From the NCBI GenBank assembly GCA_041392505.1, contig JAWKLX010000039.1:1-64000 (forward strand): DNA of 64,000 nucleotides, given 5' to 3'. The translations under genes and the position numbers were made by a program. The DNA comes from UBA6168 sp041392505. GTDB lineage: Bacteria; Bacteroidota; Bacteroidia; Chitinophagales; Saprospiraceae. Numbering within the stretch: position 1 is the first letter of the stretch; the number at the start of each line of letters is the position of its first letter. The notes under the pieces were generated by a model that was not told the origin of the DNA, ran no database searches, and worked only from the letters and a program-made list of their open reading frames with translations. Shown piece by piece: positions 50,295-60,253 of the stretch.

Positions 50295-51893
50295 TCATTT
50301 ATCAGATGAACCAATGGCTTTCAAATATCGGCTCAGTTCAGACCGAACTTGTGGGAAAAGGAAGAACAAACCGATCATATTGGGAAAGACCATCGCCAAA
50401 ATCATTGCATCGGAAAAACCCCAAACGGAGCTCATGTTCGCCGCCGCACCGATAACGATGAAGATCAAGAACATTATTTTATAGGACAAATCAGCCGCTT
50501 TGGACTTTCCAAATAAATACATCCAAGATTGCAGACCGTAGTAAGACCAAGAGATCATCGTAGAAACCGCAAACAGTACAATGGCTATTGTCAGTACATA
50601 AGGGAACCACGGAATAACGGACTCAAACGCCTTAGAGGTCAGCGTCGCTCCTTGATAACTCACACCGTCGATCATGACCGTTCCACCAGCAGCCCCATAT
50701 TCAAAATAGCCGCCGCTGTTGTAAATGACAATCACCAGAGCAGTCATCGTACATATTACTACTGTATCAATAAAAGGTTCGAGCAAGGCAACCAAACCTT
50801 CGGAGGCAGGGTAATTAGTCTTAACTGCCGAGTGGGCAATAGAGGCCGAACCTGCACCAGCTTCGTTGGAAAACACGGCCCGCCTGAAACCTTGGATCAA
50901 CACGCCCATCATGCCACCAACGCCTGCCTCCGGCGTGAATGCCTGCGAGATAATCAAGCCGATCGCATCATCAATAAAGGAAAAATTGGAGAATATAACT
51001 ATCAGACAAGCAATGATATAGATACCAGCCATGAGGGGAACGATCTTTTCTGTAACGGAGGCAATCCGCTTGATGCCGCCAATGATGACTATCCCTACTA
51101 CAATCGCTAATATTACCCCAATAATAGTCCCTGCGCTACCCGATTCCAGTCCCATCATTTGGGCGATTTGCAATGCAGCTTGGTTCGACTGAGCAGCATT
51201 TCCTCCTCCAAAAGAACCACCGATGCAAAGAATGGCAAACAACACAGCCAACGCCTTACCCAATCCGGTATACCCTTTATCTTTTAAGCCTTTGGATAAA
51301 TAATACATCGGCCCACCGTACACTGTCCCATCGGCACCGACATCCCGGTATTTCACACCTAATGTACATTCTACAAACTTGGTGGACATGCCCAGCAAAC
51401 CACAGATGATCATCCAGAAAGTCGCTCCAGGTCCACCGATCGTCACAGCGATGGCTACCCCAGCGATATTACCCAGACCAACTGTCCCTGATACTGCCGT
51501 CGCCAACGCTTGGAAGTGACTGACTTCCCCATGTTTGCTTTCATCTCCAATGGTATCAACAATATCTCCGTCCACCACATTGACCGCTACTTTTTCGTAA
51601 GCCTCATGATGATCGAGGTCGTCATAGTGCCCCCGGACAATTTTAATGGAAGTCCAAAATTTGGTGATGTTGGTAAATTTGAAAAAGATGGTAAAAAACA
51701 ACGCCCCAAAAACCAGCAAGATCACTACGAAAGGGATGCTCGTTCCAGGAAATGGGTAAAAAACGAGGTTTTCCCAAGCTGTGGCAAAAGGCGTAAATGC
51801 TTGGTTGATCCGTTCGTCCAGTCCCATTTCCTGTTGGGCCATTAAAAGTATCGGAGAAATCAGGGTGAGCAAAAAAGTCAGTAGTCGCTTCAT
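50295..51893 (-). CDS. Sodium:alanine/glycine symporter (AGCS family)
   Basis: 532 residues: a signal-like first helix, then about ten membrane segments. AGCS motifs are FQALATAVSGTVGLGNIAGV (substrate/Na+ site), GGPGATFWMIICGLLGMSTK, GPMYYLSKGLKDKG, FRRAVFSNEAGAGSASIAH, EPFIDTVVICTMTALVIV and WSYYGLQSWMYLFG. It imports alanine or glycine with Na+ at the inner membrane. Slightly longer than the usual 450-500 because of an N-terminal extension that begins with a cleavable-looking signal. Single gene with 860 bp of repeats upstream. Confidence 0.92.
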   Translation of the reverse strand: MKRLLTFLLTLISPILLMAQQEMGLDERINQAFTPFATAWENLVFYPFPGTSIPFVVILLVFGALFFTIFFKFTNITKFWTSIKIVRGHYDDLDHHEAYEKVAVNVVDGDIVDTIGDESKHGEVSHFQALATAVSGTVGLGNIAGVAIAVTIGGPGATFWMIICGLLGMSTKFVECTLGVKYRDVGADGTVYGGPMYYLSKGLKDKGYTGLGKALAVLFAILCIGGSFGGGNAAQSNQAALQIAQMMGLESGSAGTIIGVILAIVVGIVIIGGIKRIASVTEKIVPLMAGIYIIACLIVIFSNFSFIDDAIGLIISQAFTPEAGVGGMMGVLIQGFRRAVFSNEAGAGSASIAHSAVKTNYPASEGLVALLEPFIDTVVICTMTALVIVIYNSGGYFEYGAAGGTVMIDGVSYQGATLTSKAFESVIPWFPYVLTIAIVLFAVSTMISWSYYGLQSWMYLFGKSKAADLSYKIMFLIFIVIGAAANMSSVWGFSDAMILAMVFPNMIGLFFLFPQVRSELSRYLKAIGSSDK

Positions 51894-52063
51894 GTAAGTG
51901 GTGATTTGTTGATTTAAACGCTGTTTAGTTTTTAACGCAGGATTGAATCAAATGTAAGGAGATGCAATTTGAATTAAAGTCGCCTTTTATTGCCTCTCTA
52001 TTTTTAACCCTTTAGGTAATAATTCTGAGTACAGGACAAAACTTATTTTCAATTATTTGTTTG

Positions 52064-52150
52064 TGCGGGTTCACCCCCCTGCCCCCCTCAAGGGGGGACT
52101 TTCGCAGCGACGATGTCCCCCCTTGAGGGGGGCAGGGGGATGAACCCGCA
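52064..52150. repeat. Near-perfect 36-bp inverted repeat, C/G-tract rich
   Basis: Arms 52064-52099 and 52115-52150 pair at 35 of 36 positions with a 15-nt loop. The stem contains runs of six C or G. It sits about 170 bp upstream of the AGCS gene in a gene-free stretch (51894-52754). Around 52280-52310 is a degenerate CTCTGTGTCTCTCCGTGG motif of a kind seen between genes in many bacteria. Confidence 0.88.
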
Positions 52151-52561
52151 TAGACAGATTAAGATATTTTATTTTTGTCATGTACTGAGGTAAAAATTAC
52201 CTTGCATTAAAATAAGGATCGCCAAGGTATGTATTCTGTTGGTTTTAGAGAAAAAACCTTTTAAAAAACCTTGCATAATGGAACTCTGTGCCTCCTCTGT
52301 GTCTCTCCGTGGAATAATCCCTCTCAGGCGCTATTCAAACTTTAACACTTTCCCACCCAACAAATCTTTCGTACAACACAATACCAAAATATAGGGTAGC
52401 ATTCCTTCCCACCTAATTCCACAGCTCCACCAAAATCCTGAAAATTTTAGTTTTATTATTAACCTAAGAAGTACTGACCATAGCTTAGGTGCAGACGGGT
52501 AGTTTTTGCAGGCAAAAGCAGCCGAAAATAAGTTTTTAATAATTCGTTTTCGCTAGGAGGT

Positions 52562-52651
52562 CGGAGGTTGCAAAACCTCCTCTACCTAAGCCCTTTACTA
52601 TCGTTGGGCTGCAGCAATGAAACGAATGTAGAGGAGGTTTTGCAACCTCCG
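52562..52651. repeat. Perfect 24-bp inverted repeat; each arm is itself a palindrome
   Basis: Arms 52562-52585 and 52628-52651 are exact reverse complements around a 42-nt loop. Within each arm GGAGGTT-GCAA-AACCTCC can fold on its own, so two small hairpins or one long stem are alternatives. It is 104 bp before the Fn3 gene. No T-run. Confidence 0.85.
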
Positions 52652-52754
52652 GCTTATTTACGAGAAATATTAATTTTCAATCTTCGGCAGTAAAGCCAGC
52701 AAACAGCCATGTTTCACCTACCAACTGACAGCACTTCTGCAAATTTTTTCACCT

Positions 52755-53102
52755 ATGAAAAAGTTCGTTTTGTTACTGGCATTTGTACTGCCGATCGCCT
52801 TTGCATTTACCAGCACCACCGACCATTGCACCACGTGCAACACCCCCGACAACGTTAGAAAAACGGCCAAAACCTCCACCACCATTTCCTTCGCATGGAA
52901 TGGCGTGGATGCCGCCGACGAATACATCCTGCGCTGGGTACGCCAAAGCGACAGCGCCACCAGCGGGGATGTGACTGTATCTGGGACGACCCATACTTTC
53001 ACCAACATGACCGCCGGAACTTACAACTTTTATTTCTCCTCCAAATGCGGCTTGGTGACTTCAACGGCGTTTATTGTGATTGATGATGTTTCTGGCTTTT
53101 AA
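52755..53102 (+). CDS. Small secreted fibronectin type III-like protein
   Basis: 115 residues. Signal peptide KKFVLLLAFVLPIAFAFTST, then an Fn3-like single domain: TISFAWNGVDAADEYILRWV, SGTTHTFTNMTAGTYNFYFS and TAFIVIDDVSG. There are three cysteines in the mature part, two of them in a CTTC motif. No sorting domain, so it may stay periplasmic or be released. Function unknown. A clear terminator follows 45 bp after the stop. Confidence 0.75.
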   Translation: MKKFVLLLAFVLPIAFAFTSTTDHCTTCNTPDNVRKTAKTSTTISFAWNGVDAADEYILRWVRQSDSATSGDVTVSGTTHTFTNMTAGTYNFYFSSKCGLVTSTAFIVIDDVSGF

Positions 53103-53147
53103 GCCTGATAATCAAGGACTTACTTTGTAATTCAATGAAAAATGGGT

Positions 53148-53171
53148 GGCTGCTTTCTTCGGAGAGCAGCC
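53148..53171 (+). terminator. Terminator after the Fn3 protein gene
   Basis: 10-bp stem 53148-53157/53162-53171 with one mismatch, TTCG-containing loop, followed by TTCTTTTTTT. Confidence 0.88.
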
Positions 53172-53179
53172 TTCTTTTT

Positions 53180-54604
53180 TTATTCGAGCTCAGCGATTTT
53201 TTCTTTGAGCCAGGTGATGGAAGCGATGCCTTTTTCTTCGGCTTTGGCCACTTCGGCTTTTAGTTTTTCGATGGCCTTTTTATCGCCGGGCATGATGCGG
53301 GTGAGTTGTTTGGTGAATTTGATGAGGTTGGTGTAGTGGATTCTTTTGTTGGCTGCAAAATCTTTGTGACGGTTTAGATAGGTGCGAAAGCTGTCCATTA
53401 AGGAATATAGAGGTTCTATTTCGTCTGTTTCATAATAAGTCATTAAAAGGATAGATTTTGAATTTAAATTATATGTCAAATCGTCGTATTCAACAGTTTG
53501 CAATAAACTTACAACTTTCGTGTATTTCTTTTGCATGAAGTGAAGTTGTGCTAAATTAAATGAGACTGCGTTTTCTCTAAATGAAGCTGGAAGAAATTTC
53601 TTGTGCGAGTTAATAAAATTTTCTGTCCATTCTGTTTTACCCAAGCGTAGTGCAATTGTTATTATATTCTTGAAATGCCATGGTGATAGTTCTCCATCGA
53701 TTAAAAGTAATTCTTTCTCTAAACGTATAACAAAAACATTAAAGTATTCTTCTAGAAACACACGATCTCCAGTGTTTAGCTTTCTAACACAATAGTTTAG
53801 AGCAGCCTGATATATAAATTCTGCCTCACCTCTGGGAAAAAGGTCTCCATATCTATCAAGTAATTTCATTAAATTAAAATAGTGCTTTTCATCCTCTGTC
53901 TTTTTTTGAGTCAATAAAATTTGGTAATAAATTGCAACTGGAGGTATATCCAAATATCCATAACTTTCAATATGATTAATTATTTCGTCAAGAAACAGTA
54001 ATTTGTATTCATGTGATACCATTGAAGTTTGACTATTAACACTACATGTGTAACGGAGTTTTTCAGCCAAATAAAATCTATCTAAATTATTTAAAATTTC
54101 TTCTACGTTTTTTTTTGTTGATCTATCATGTCCTATTTCTTTCAAATGATAAAGATTTCTTTCAAGCTGATATTGGCCTAAATAATAATCAGTCGTTCGA
54201 TAAACTTGATGATCCGACAATCTCTTTGCAGTTTTGATCGAAGTATTAAACAACTTATTCATTTTCCTCCCGCCAACTGCCTCAATAAGGAAATTTGCCT
54301 TGTGAATGGGGTTTTTCTCATATACCTGTTGGGCTAAATAAGATTCAATTAGCTTCAACAAATCCGAACAGTTCTTGCGAAACAGCACGTCGTCGTAATT
54401 ATCGTTCCCGTAAATCTTACTCCAAAATACCTCCTTACTTAAATCAGCCTCCTTGCCGCTGTTCAGATGCTCAATCAATAGGTCAAACAAGGTAATGATT
54501 GCCTCATTCTTGTTGAAATAGGGCGAGGTGATAAATTTTCGCAGCCGATTCTGTTCATATTTATCAAAATACTCAAGTATGGAATACAATTTGCTATTTT
54601 GCAT
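53180..54604 (-). CDS. Large helical protein of unknown function
   Basis: 474 residues from ATG 54604 (MQNSKLYSILEYFDKYEQNR); a TTG 39 bases upstream would extend it into a low-complexity intergenic repeat and is not preferred. The composition is helical and charged throughout with many Tyr and Phe: KFITSPYFNKNEAIITLFDL, LYHLKEIGHDRSTKKNVEEI, QKKYTKVVSLLQTVEYDDLT, the last resembling TPR-like helix pairs. No signal peptide or membrane segment. I recall this type as a common hypothetical in Saprospiraceae but cannot name a function. Confidence 0.7.
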   Translation of the reverse strand: MQNSKLYSILEYFDKYEQNRLRKFITSPYFNKNEAIITLFDLLIEHLNSGKEADLSKEVFWSKIYGNDNYDDVLFRKNCSDLLKLIESYLAQQVYEKNPIHKANFLIEAVGGRKMNKLFNTSIKTAKRLSDHQVYRTTDYYLGQYQLERNLYHLKEIGHDRSTKKNVEEILNNLDRFYLAEKLRYTCSVNSQTSMVSHEYKLLFLDEIINHIESYGYLDIPPVAIYYQILLTQKKTEDEKHYFNLMKLLDRYGDLFPRGEAEFIYQAALNYCVRKLNTGDRVFLEEYFNVFVIRLEKELLLIDGELSPWHFKNIITIALRLGKTEWTENFINSHKKFLPASFRENAVSFNLAQLHFMQKKYTKVVSLLQTVEYDDLTYNLNSKSILLMTYYETDEIEPLYSLMDSFRTYLNRHKDFAANKRIHYTNLIKFTKQLTRIMPGDKKAIEKLKAEVAKAEEKGIASITWLKEKIAELE

Positions 54605-55064
54605 CTTTGTAATGGTGAATTGTGAATGGTTAGAGTTGAACAACCTACTGTTCTAAGTTTTCCTGCCAATTTTCTATTTTCCAGGCTTTCATCGTGGTTA
54701 AACTTTTTAGTTCTTGAACAAAAAATATGTCCGTTTGACTTGGCATCTAATAATAATCATTATATCTTAGAGCCTCAGTCAAATTTTGAAAAATTGAAAT
54801 AGATAAAAACGGCATTTTGTGATCTTATTAGAAAATTAAAAATTTCACAAATCGCATTTATCAAATTTTCAGACCTATTGAAATTAAAACACTATTAAGA
54901 ACAAAGAACCACAAAATTAACAAAAAGTTCTTTTCACAACTAACGAATATTGTCTTTGAATACGAATTACAGCCGGGTTACCTTTACACTATAAAACAAA
55001 TCCAAAAACAACACGCACTATTGATCAACACGCCCGGTAAATGTCTTGAAACACTATTTAAGCA
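54605..55064. other. AT-rich intergenic region between divergent genes
   Basis: 460 bp, no gene seen. The first 35 bases contain GTGAAT-type degenerate repeats, also found just after the next gene (57655-57690). Promoters for both flanking genes should lie here; I could not assign them. Confidence 0.5.
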
Positions 55065-57655
55065 ATGAAAATCCACGAATCCATGAATGTATTGCTACAC
55101 AAATTAAAATTCTACTTACTGCTGCCTGCCTTCTCATTGGCTGCGGTCATAGCTTTCGGGCAATCGCCCACGCTGGAAGTACATAATCTGGAAATGTTGA
55201 AAAACACCTCTTTGGAATTTGCATTCGAGAGTTACAACGTTTTCCAGAAGCCAGAAAAAAAGCGCCCTACTTCCGCCCAACCAGCTTATCACTACTCCAC
55301 TTTCAGCCCTGGTTCTAAAAGATTTGGTATCGCGGGTACACCATCACAAAATAAGATTATTTATACCCCTCCTACTGGTTTTATTGGAAGGGATACGATA
55401 GAAATCTTGCGTTGGATAGAAGGCCCTGGTTACACATCAAAACCTGCCTACCTCATTCTCCACATCAAAGTAGTCCCTTCGCAAATCACGGCCATGCCAG
55501 ATTATATGGCGACCAATGAGAATCAAATGATTGAGATTGATGTACTGTCCAATGATTATGGCACTGGCACCAATCAAAAAATCGCTGAGGTAACTAATAG
55601 AAATAGAGGTGTAGCCGTACTCAATACTGATAGTACCAAAGTTTTATTTACTCCTACCGCTGGGTTTACAGGTCTTTCCCACTTCAACTACTCTATATGT
55701 GACGCACAAGGGGCATGTGACATGACTACAGTAAATATCTGTGTCATGAACCCCAATCCTCCAGCCTATGACTCAATTTATGTGCAAACCAAAGAAGGGG
55801 ATGACCAAGTGATTTTGATGGCTCTGGATAGCAATTACTCTGTTCTACAGACACCAGCAAACGGAGTTGTGATTGATACGTTTGATGTATTGACTTACCG
55901 ACCCAACGCTGGGTTTGAAGGAGAAGATAAAGTTATATTCGAAGACCCTACCAACAATAGAATCAGGGTTTTCCAAATCGAAGTTATCGGACCAGCACCT
56001 TATGAAAGTATCTTCTTGAAAGATGATTTTGCTTACACAGCTATCGACGAAACCAGTGACAATATTTACCTTTTGAAAAATGATGTTGGAGGAAATTATC
56101 TGATAGGAGTAAGTAGAATAGGTAATGGGACAACTGCAATGGGTGGTTCTGTTGTGTATGTAGGTGGATATGGACTGGGAGTTTATCAATATGTTCCACC
56201 TGCTGGATTTTCCGGTGTTGATTATTTCCAATACAAAGCGACTGTACCGGGCGGTGGGCTAACAGATACCGCTACTTGTTACATCATCGTGGATGACTTT
56301 AAGCCTGAATTACCAGTTTATGAATTAGTAGTGCCAGAAGAAACCCCATTGGTATTGGTGATCATTTTACCATTTTTGGATTACGTATGAAATCGTTAGT
56401 AATCCAACCAATGAATACGTTAACCTATTTGCGAGGTCAAAACACCTATACCAGTGCTTATGGCCAAGTTGTTTCAGGTCATAATATGGTCATTTATGAA
56501 CCTAATGCTGGCGCAACGAATAGATGAATTCCGAAGTTAGCGAATATTGTGTTGGCGCTCCCAATAATTGCCAACTGGCAAAAATAAGAGTTGAATATTG
56601 TCACCATCGCCAACCCGCAATCTGACACTTTATGTGGATTTATGCGTATGGCGGGTGATACCGACAATAATGGCAAGGTTGACATCAATGACGTTTTGCC
56701 AATTGGATTGTGCATGGGGGAAGTTGGACAAAGCCGTTCAGGTGGTTCAACTGACTGGTATGCTCAAAACGCTACCAATTGGAACAGCCTCTATATCCGG
56801 GACTTGGGCTATGATGTTAAAAATGTGGATGCGGATAGTAATAGCATCATCAGTTCCATGGATACTGCTGCTATCAGTGAATTTTATGGAAAAATATAAT
56901 AATATCGTTCCCGCTCCACATGCCCCGATCAGTGAGCTACCATTCTATCCTGATCCATTCCCGGGGTTATTGAACCGGGTGATATCATTTACATTCCACT
57001 CAACTTAGGGAATCATGACATTCCAGCAATTGATGCCTATGGACTGACTTTCAATGTGGAATACGATCCTATATTGTTTGAATCCGGTCAAGTGATTTGG
57101 AGTGATAATGCATGGATGAATTATAATTCACCTGTATTGACGATGGATCCTAAACCTTATCAGGAAATTGGATGCTGCTTACACCAGAACCTCTGGTTCT
57201 GCTGCAACTGGTCATGGGATTATTGGTGTTTTAGAATTTATTGTTATTGAGGATGTTTCAGGCTTGAGACCAACAGATGCACTTTCTACAGTCAATATTT
57301 CAGGCAACCTGATGAACAGCAGTGGTCAGAACAACAGCCTAAATAAAAATACCCTTTCCTTCTCGCTCGCCATGAACGATGAAGAAGGAACGGAGAGATG
57401 AAATAGCTACTCTAAGCGATCTCCAAGGTATTCCCTAATCCCAGTCAGTCTACTAATAATGTCACCTGAACGGGGAAGACAACCTGATGGAGCGCATTGC
57501 ACTATAATATGGTAGGCAGTCAGGTATATGATTCTGGCGCTATCCTTGCCAAGCGGACGAGATTGGATGTTTCCAGTCTGAACCCTGGTGTTTATGTGCT
57601 ACGTGTTTGGGCCAATGGCGAGATGCTGACGAGCAAAGTGGAAGTACTGAGATAG
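55065..57655 (+). pseudogene. T9SS-secreted protein with Ig-like, dockerin-like and cohesin-like parts, frameshifted
   Basis: The first frame (441 residues) has a signal sequence (FYLLLPAFSLAAVIAFGQ) and three cadherin/Ig-like modules (GFIGRDTIEILRWIEG, GFTGLSHFNYSICDAQG, GFSGVDYFQYKAT). After shifts at about 56350-56590 comes a dockerin-like pair of Ca-binding loops: DTDNNGKVDINDV and DADSNSIISSMD. Then a cohesin-like segment reads GDIIYIPLNLGNHD, AYGLTFNVEYDPILFESG and HGIIGVLEFIVIEDVSG. The end is a type A sorting domain (RIALYNMVGSQVYDSG, LNPGVYVLRVWANGE, KVEVLR, stop 57653-57655). Predicted secreted surface or matrix protein; at least four indels. Confidence 0.72.
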
Positions 57656-57900
57656 TGGTGAATAGTAAGTGGTGAATGGTGAATGAGACTTAAACCCAGA
57701 ATCGCGAAAAATAACCTTTTATATAAGAACCTAAGAAGTAATTCATATTCGTGGAATTTTATCATTATTCTTTAGTGAGTCGCACCTTGTTGAGCCTTTC
57801 ACCCTTTAAGGTATGTGTTATATATTAGAAATCTACAGTTATTATCTTCAAGGACGTAAACCAATAATTATCAATACTTGGGATTGTTTTTGTCACAGCC

Positions 57901-57993
57901 CTTGTCACCCTGAAAGGGCCTGTTCACGTTTAAAATGTTGCCATGTTAGACTTCTCTTTTTACGAGAACAGGCTATTTCAGGAGGTGACAAAG
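57901..57993. repeat. Imperfect 25-bp inverted repeat
   Basis: Arms 57901-57925 and 57966-57993 pair with a few mismatches and small bulges around a 40-nt loop. An 87-codon frame spanning it has no protein-like features. The remainder of 57656-58400 holds no gene that I can see. Confidence 0.65.
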
Positions 57994-58442
57994 AATCAGA
58001 AGGCAAAGGTACAATAGAAGTTAAGCATAATAACTCGATTCCGACACCCTTGCTAATGTTTTTTGAAAAGTATTAAGTACGAAAACTTACCTGTCAACCG
58101 TTTAATCATAACTTTTATTAAATCGCAAGATGAGTTTACCCACATTTTATGTTTCACAAATCTTATTTTTTTTCACAATTTTAGTGATTTCCTTTTTTCA
58201 ACCTTCTATCTAAACAACTGATAACCAGCTATTTTAAAAATTATATAAAATCATTTTGTATTTTTTTTAATATTACAACACCCGTTTTTTGTCTTTGAAT
58301 AAGGTAGATAGTCATTGCATATTTGTATCGTGATTAGTGACTAAGGGGCGGAATGACATAAATATCTCCTCAAAGCTGGAGATTTCCCGAAGAAATCGGG
58401 AATAAAGAATTTGAATATGTTCATGGGATTATAATTTGTTGA

Positions 58443-58474
58443 TAGCAGGCCGCACAGGCGGCTTGCTATTTTTT
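58443..58474 (+). terminator. Hairpin with T6 directly after repeat copy 1
   Basis: 11-bp stem 58443-58453/58458-58468 with one G-T wobble and an ACAG loop, followed by T6. If the repeat contains a promoter, the transcript would be only about 30-40 nt. Confidence 0.75.
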
Positions 58475-58632
58475 AAGAACAGAAAGACATTGGGCAGTAT
58501 GGAATAGTAGTTCTTGAAAACTCTTTGTGAAGGATGTCGGTAGTTGGCGGTTCTCCCAGACCAAAGTCAACACCAACAAAAATCCAATCACAACTTGACT
58601 TTGTTTATGTTCATGGGATTATAATTTGTTAA

Positions 58633-58678
58633 TAGTGGGTCGTCCCTTTTTCGTTTTTGGGGCGGCTTACTATTTTTT
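58633..58678 (+). terminator. Hairpin with T6 directly after repeat copy 2
   Basis: 14-bp stem 58633-58646/58659-58672, fully paired if G-T wobbles are allowed, 12-nt loop, then T6. It starts with the same TAG as the copy 1 hairpin but its sequence differs, so pairing is kept while bases vary. Confidence 0.75.
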
Positions 58679-58721
58679 GAGAGGTGAGCACGAGTTGAAT
58701 AATTCCTACAAAAGATAAAAT

Positions 58722-58751
58722 AAAAAAAGCTGATTCGGAAACCGAATCAGC
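58722..58751 (-). terminator. Minus-strand terminator between repeat copies 2 and 3
   Basis: Perfect 10-bp arms 58729-58738 and 58742-58751 with an AAA loop; the A7 at 58722-58728 gives a T-run on the minus strand. It lies 13 bp from copy 3, so a short minus-strand transcript reading across copy 3 may end here. Confidence 0.75.
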
Positions 58752-58922
58752 CGACGTTTAGGACATGTTCATGGGACTATAATTTGTCAATAGCAAGTAA
58801 AAAACTAATAAGTAAAATTTGTTGATGCGAAAGTACGGCGAAGCATCTGACTCCACCAAACCTTAAGATCTATTTTTTAGAAAAATTTTAATTTGTTTTG
58901 GATATGTTCATGGGATTATGTT

Positions 58923-58953
58923 AAAAGTCATGCCAAAAGGCATGACTTTTTTT
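58923..58953 (+). terminator. Hairpin with T7 directly after repeat copy 4
   Basis: Perfect 12-bp arms 58923-58934 and 58939-58950 with an AAAA loop; the T-run extends to 58953. Confidence 0.8.
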
Positions 58954-59186
58954 GTTTATGGATGTAGAACTTTTTTGACCCTCTATAAGTTTTCAATGGT
59001 ACTTTAAAGAGTCAAGAACAGATGAGTTGGATCTACTTATCGTTTGGATACCACTCTTATATATATCCGAAAAAAACTTGGTTTTTAGTTGGTTTTGTTT
59101 GTTAGCTAGGGTGTGGCCGAAGGCCATGCCCTTTTTGGTTTAATAAAATGATTCAGGAATGAGGATGGAAATGAAAGTGAAGTCAA

Positions 59187-59219
59187 AAAAAAATGTAACT
59201 CCCAAAAGCGGGAGTTACA
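59187..59219 (-). terminator. Minus-strand terminator-like hairpin in gene-free DNA
   Basis: Perfect 10-bp arms 59194-59203 and 59210-59219 with a 6-nt loop, A8 on the + side (T-run on minus). No minus-strand gene other than the lipoprotein at 59447 could use it, and that gene has its own terminator at 59390. Confidence 0.7.
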
Positions 59220-59389
59220 GTTTTCAAAAACGCTCCGAGAAGGCGTTAGCAGAGTTGCCAAAGAAAGGAGTTATTGGCAAAGAGGAAAATCACTGCTAAC
59301 GGGACAAAGTTAATAGAAAATATCTTTTAAGAGAAGATAACCAATAAAAAATATTGCCACAGGGATTATTATCAGTTGTGCCAATAAAA

Positions 59390-59425
59390 AAAAGCCTGTT
59401 GAAGTTACGGCTTCTACAGGCTTTT
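59390..59425 (-). terminator. Terminator of the 59447-59998 lipoprotein gene
   Basis: 15-position stem 59390-59404/59411-59425 with one T-T mismatch and a 6-nt loop; the A-run at 59386-59393 is the T-run on the minus strand. Confidence 0.85.
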
Positions 59426-59446
59426 AATCTATAATGGATTTATTGA

Positions 59447-59998
59447 TTACCTAACGTCAGACAAGTTTGCACTTTTAAATTCTGAGTACATGCTAGATGC
59501 ATCGGCTAACGCAGACTTAATTTTTCCAAATTGGTCTTTCCACGAATCCAATTTCGTGTTGGCCTCAGTAATGGTTGTAGTCAAATAAGTAATCTTTCCC
59601 TGTATATCTCCTTCCAATTTACCGGCAGCCAATCCATCTTTTAAAGCTTGTAAGTCCTTACTTTTTGCCATCCAAGAAGTTACAAATTCATCTAATTCTG
59701 ATGAAATGGACGCCAAACCATTAGAACTGGACTGTGTCATAGACTGAATATTGTTGTACTTGGAAGTAGTACCCTCATCCCATTTTTCCATAACCGCAGG
59801 ATCGACTTGCAGATTGTTAGCGAGATTCAGTGCCTCTGATTGTTCGTTTTTGACCATGGTTGAAAATTCAGTGACGGCCGAAGTCGTATTATCCCAGTTC
59901 GCTGCCAGCTCTTCAATCATTGGTTTAAATTTGGCAACATTGCCTCCACAGGAAGACAAGACGATAGTAACGGCGATAAATGCAAGTACCTTTTTCAT
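59447..59998 (-). CDS. Helical lipoprotein of unknown function
   Basis: 183 residues. Signal KKVLAFIAVTIVLSSCGGN with lipobox LSSC (Cys17). The mature part is predicted all-helical with many Ser, Asn, Lys and Glu: EELAANWDNTTSAVTEFSTM, SSNGLASISSELDEFVTSWM, YLTTTITEANTKLDSWKDQF. It resembles coiled-coil periplasmic lipoproteins without an assigned role. It has its own terminator and sits alone in a gene-poor stretch, so it is probably a single-gene unit. Confidence 0.75.
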   Translation of the reverse strand: MKKVLAFIAVTIVLSSCGGNVAKFKPMIEELAANWDNTTSAVTEFSTMVKNEQSEALNLANNLQVDPAVMEKWDEGTTSKYNNIQSMTQSSSNGLASISSELDEFVTSWMAKSKDLQALKDGLAAGKLEGDIQGKITYLTTTITEANTKLDSWKDQFGKIKSALADASSMYSEFKSANLSDVR

Positions 59999-60253
59999 AG
60001 TTGATAAAATTTGAAATGGGAATAATTCAAATTTGATGGGGTTTGATTTCTTTTAAATAGCTAAACAAAGACCACCAAAAGAATATGCCCAAAGAGTGAA
60101 TGATAGTTTTTTGACGTAATGAATATTTGACGCAATTATTACGCATAACAGCCATAGAATTCTCAATGTTCAATACTTATAATTTCATTTCAAGCACATG
60201 AAAATTTAAGAGGGTGTTTAATTTTTTTTGAGAAATGCTATATCTTGCACAAC

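Larger units (their letters stand above)
58417..58950 (+). repeat. Four-copy direct repeat array with attached hairpins
   Basis: A 24-base unit ATGTTCATGGGATTATAATT+TGTT occurs at 58417-58440 and 58607-58630 (identical) and at 58765-58788 (two changes); its first 17 bases recur at 58904-58920. Spacings are 190, 158 and 139 bp. Three copies run straight into a hairpin plus T-run. Before copy 2 is TTTG with about 18 bases to TAATTTG inside the unit, resembling the Bacteroidota promoter (TTTG, TAnnTTTG). Possible tiny transcription units or a mobile repeat; the function is unknown. Confidence 0.75.

Noticed and set aside
50529..51110. 193-codon plus frame
   Set aside because: Antisense to the AGCS symporter; Arg/Asn/His-rich shadow sequence.
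57813..58076. 87-codon plus frame
   Set aside because: Spans an inverted repeat, low-complexity residues, no signal or domain.
58417..58950. CRISPR array
   Set aside because: Only four repeats, spacings unequal (139-190 bp), spacers contain hairpins, and no cas genes are present.
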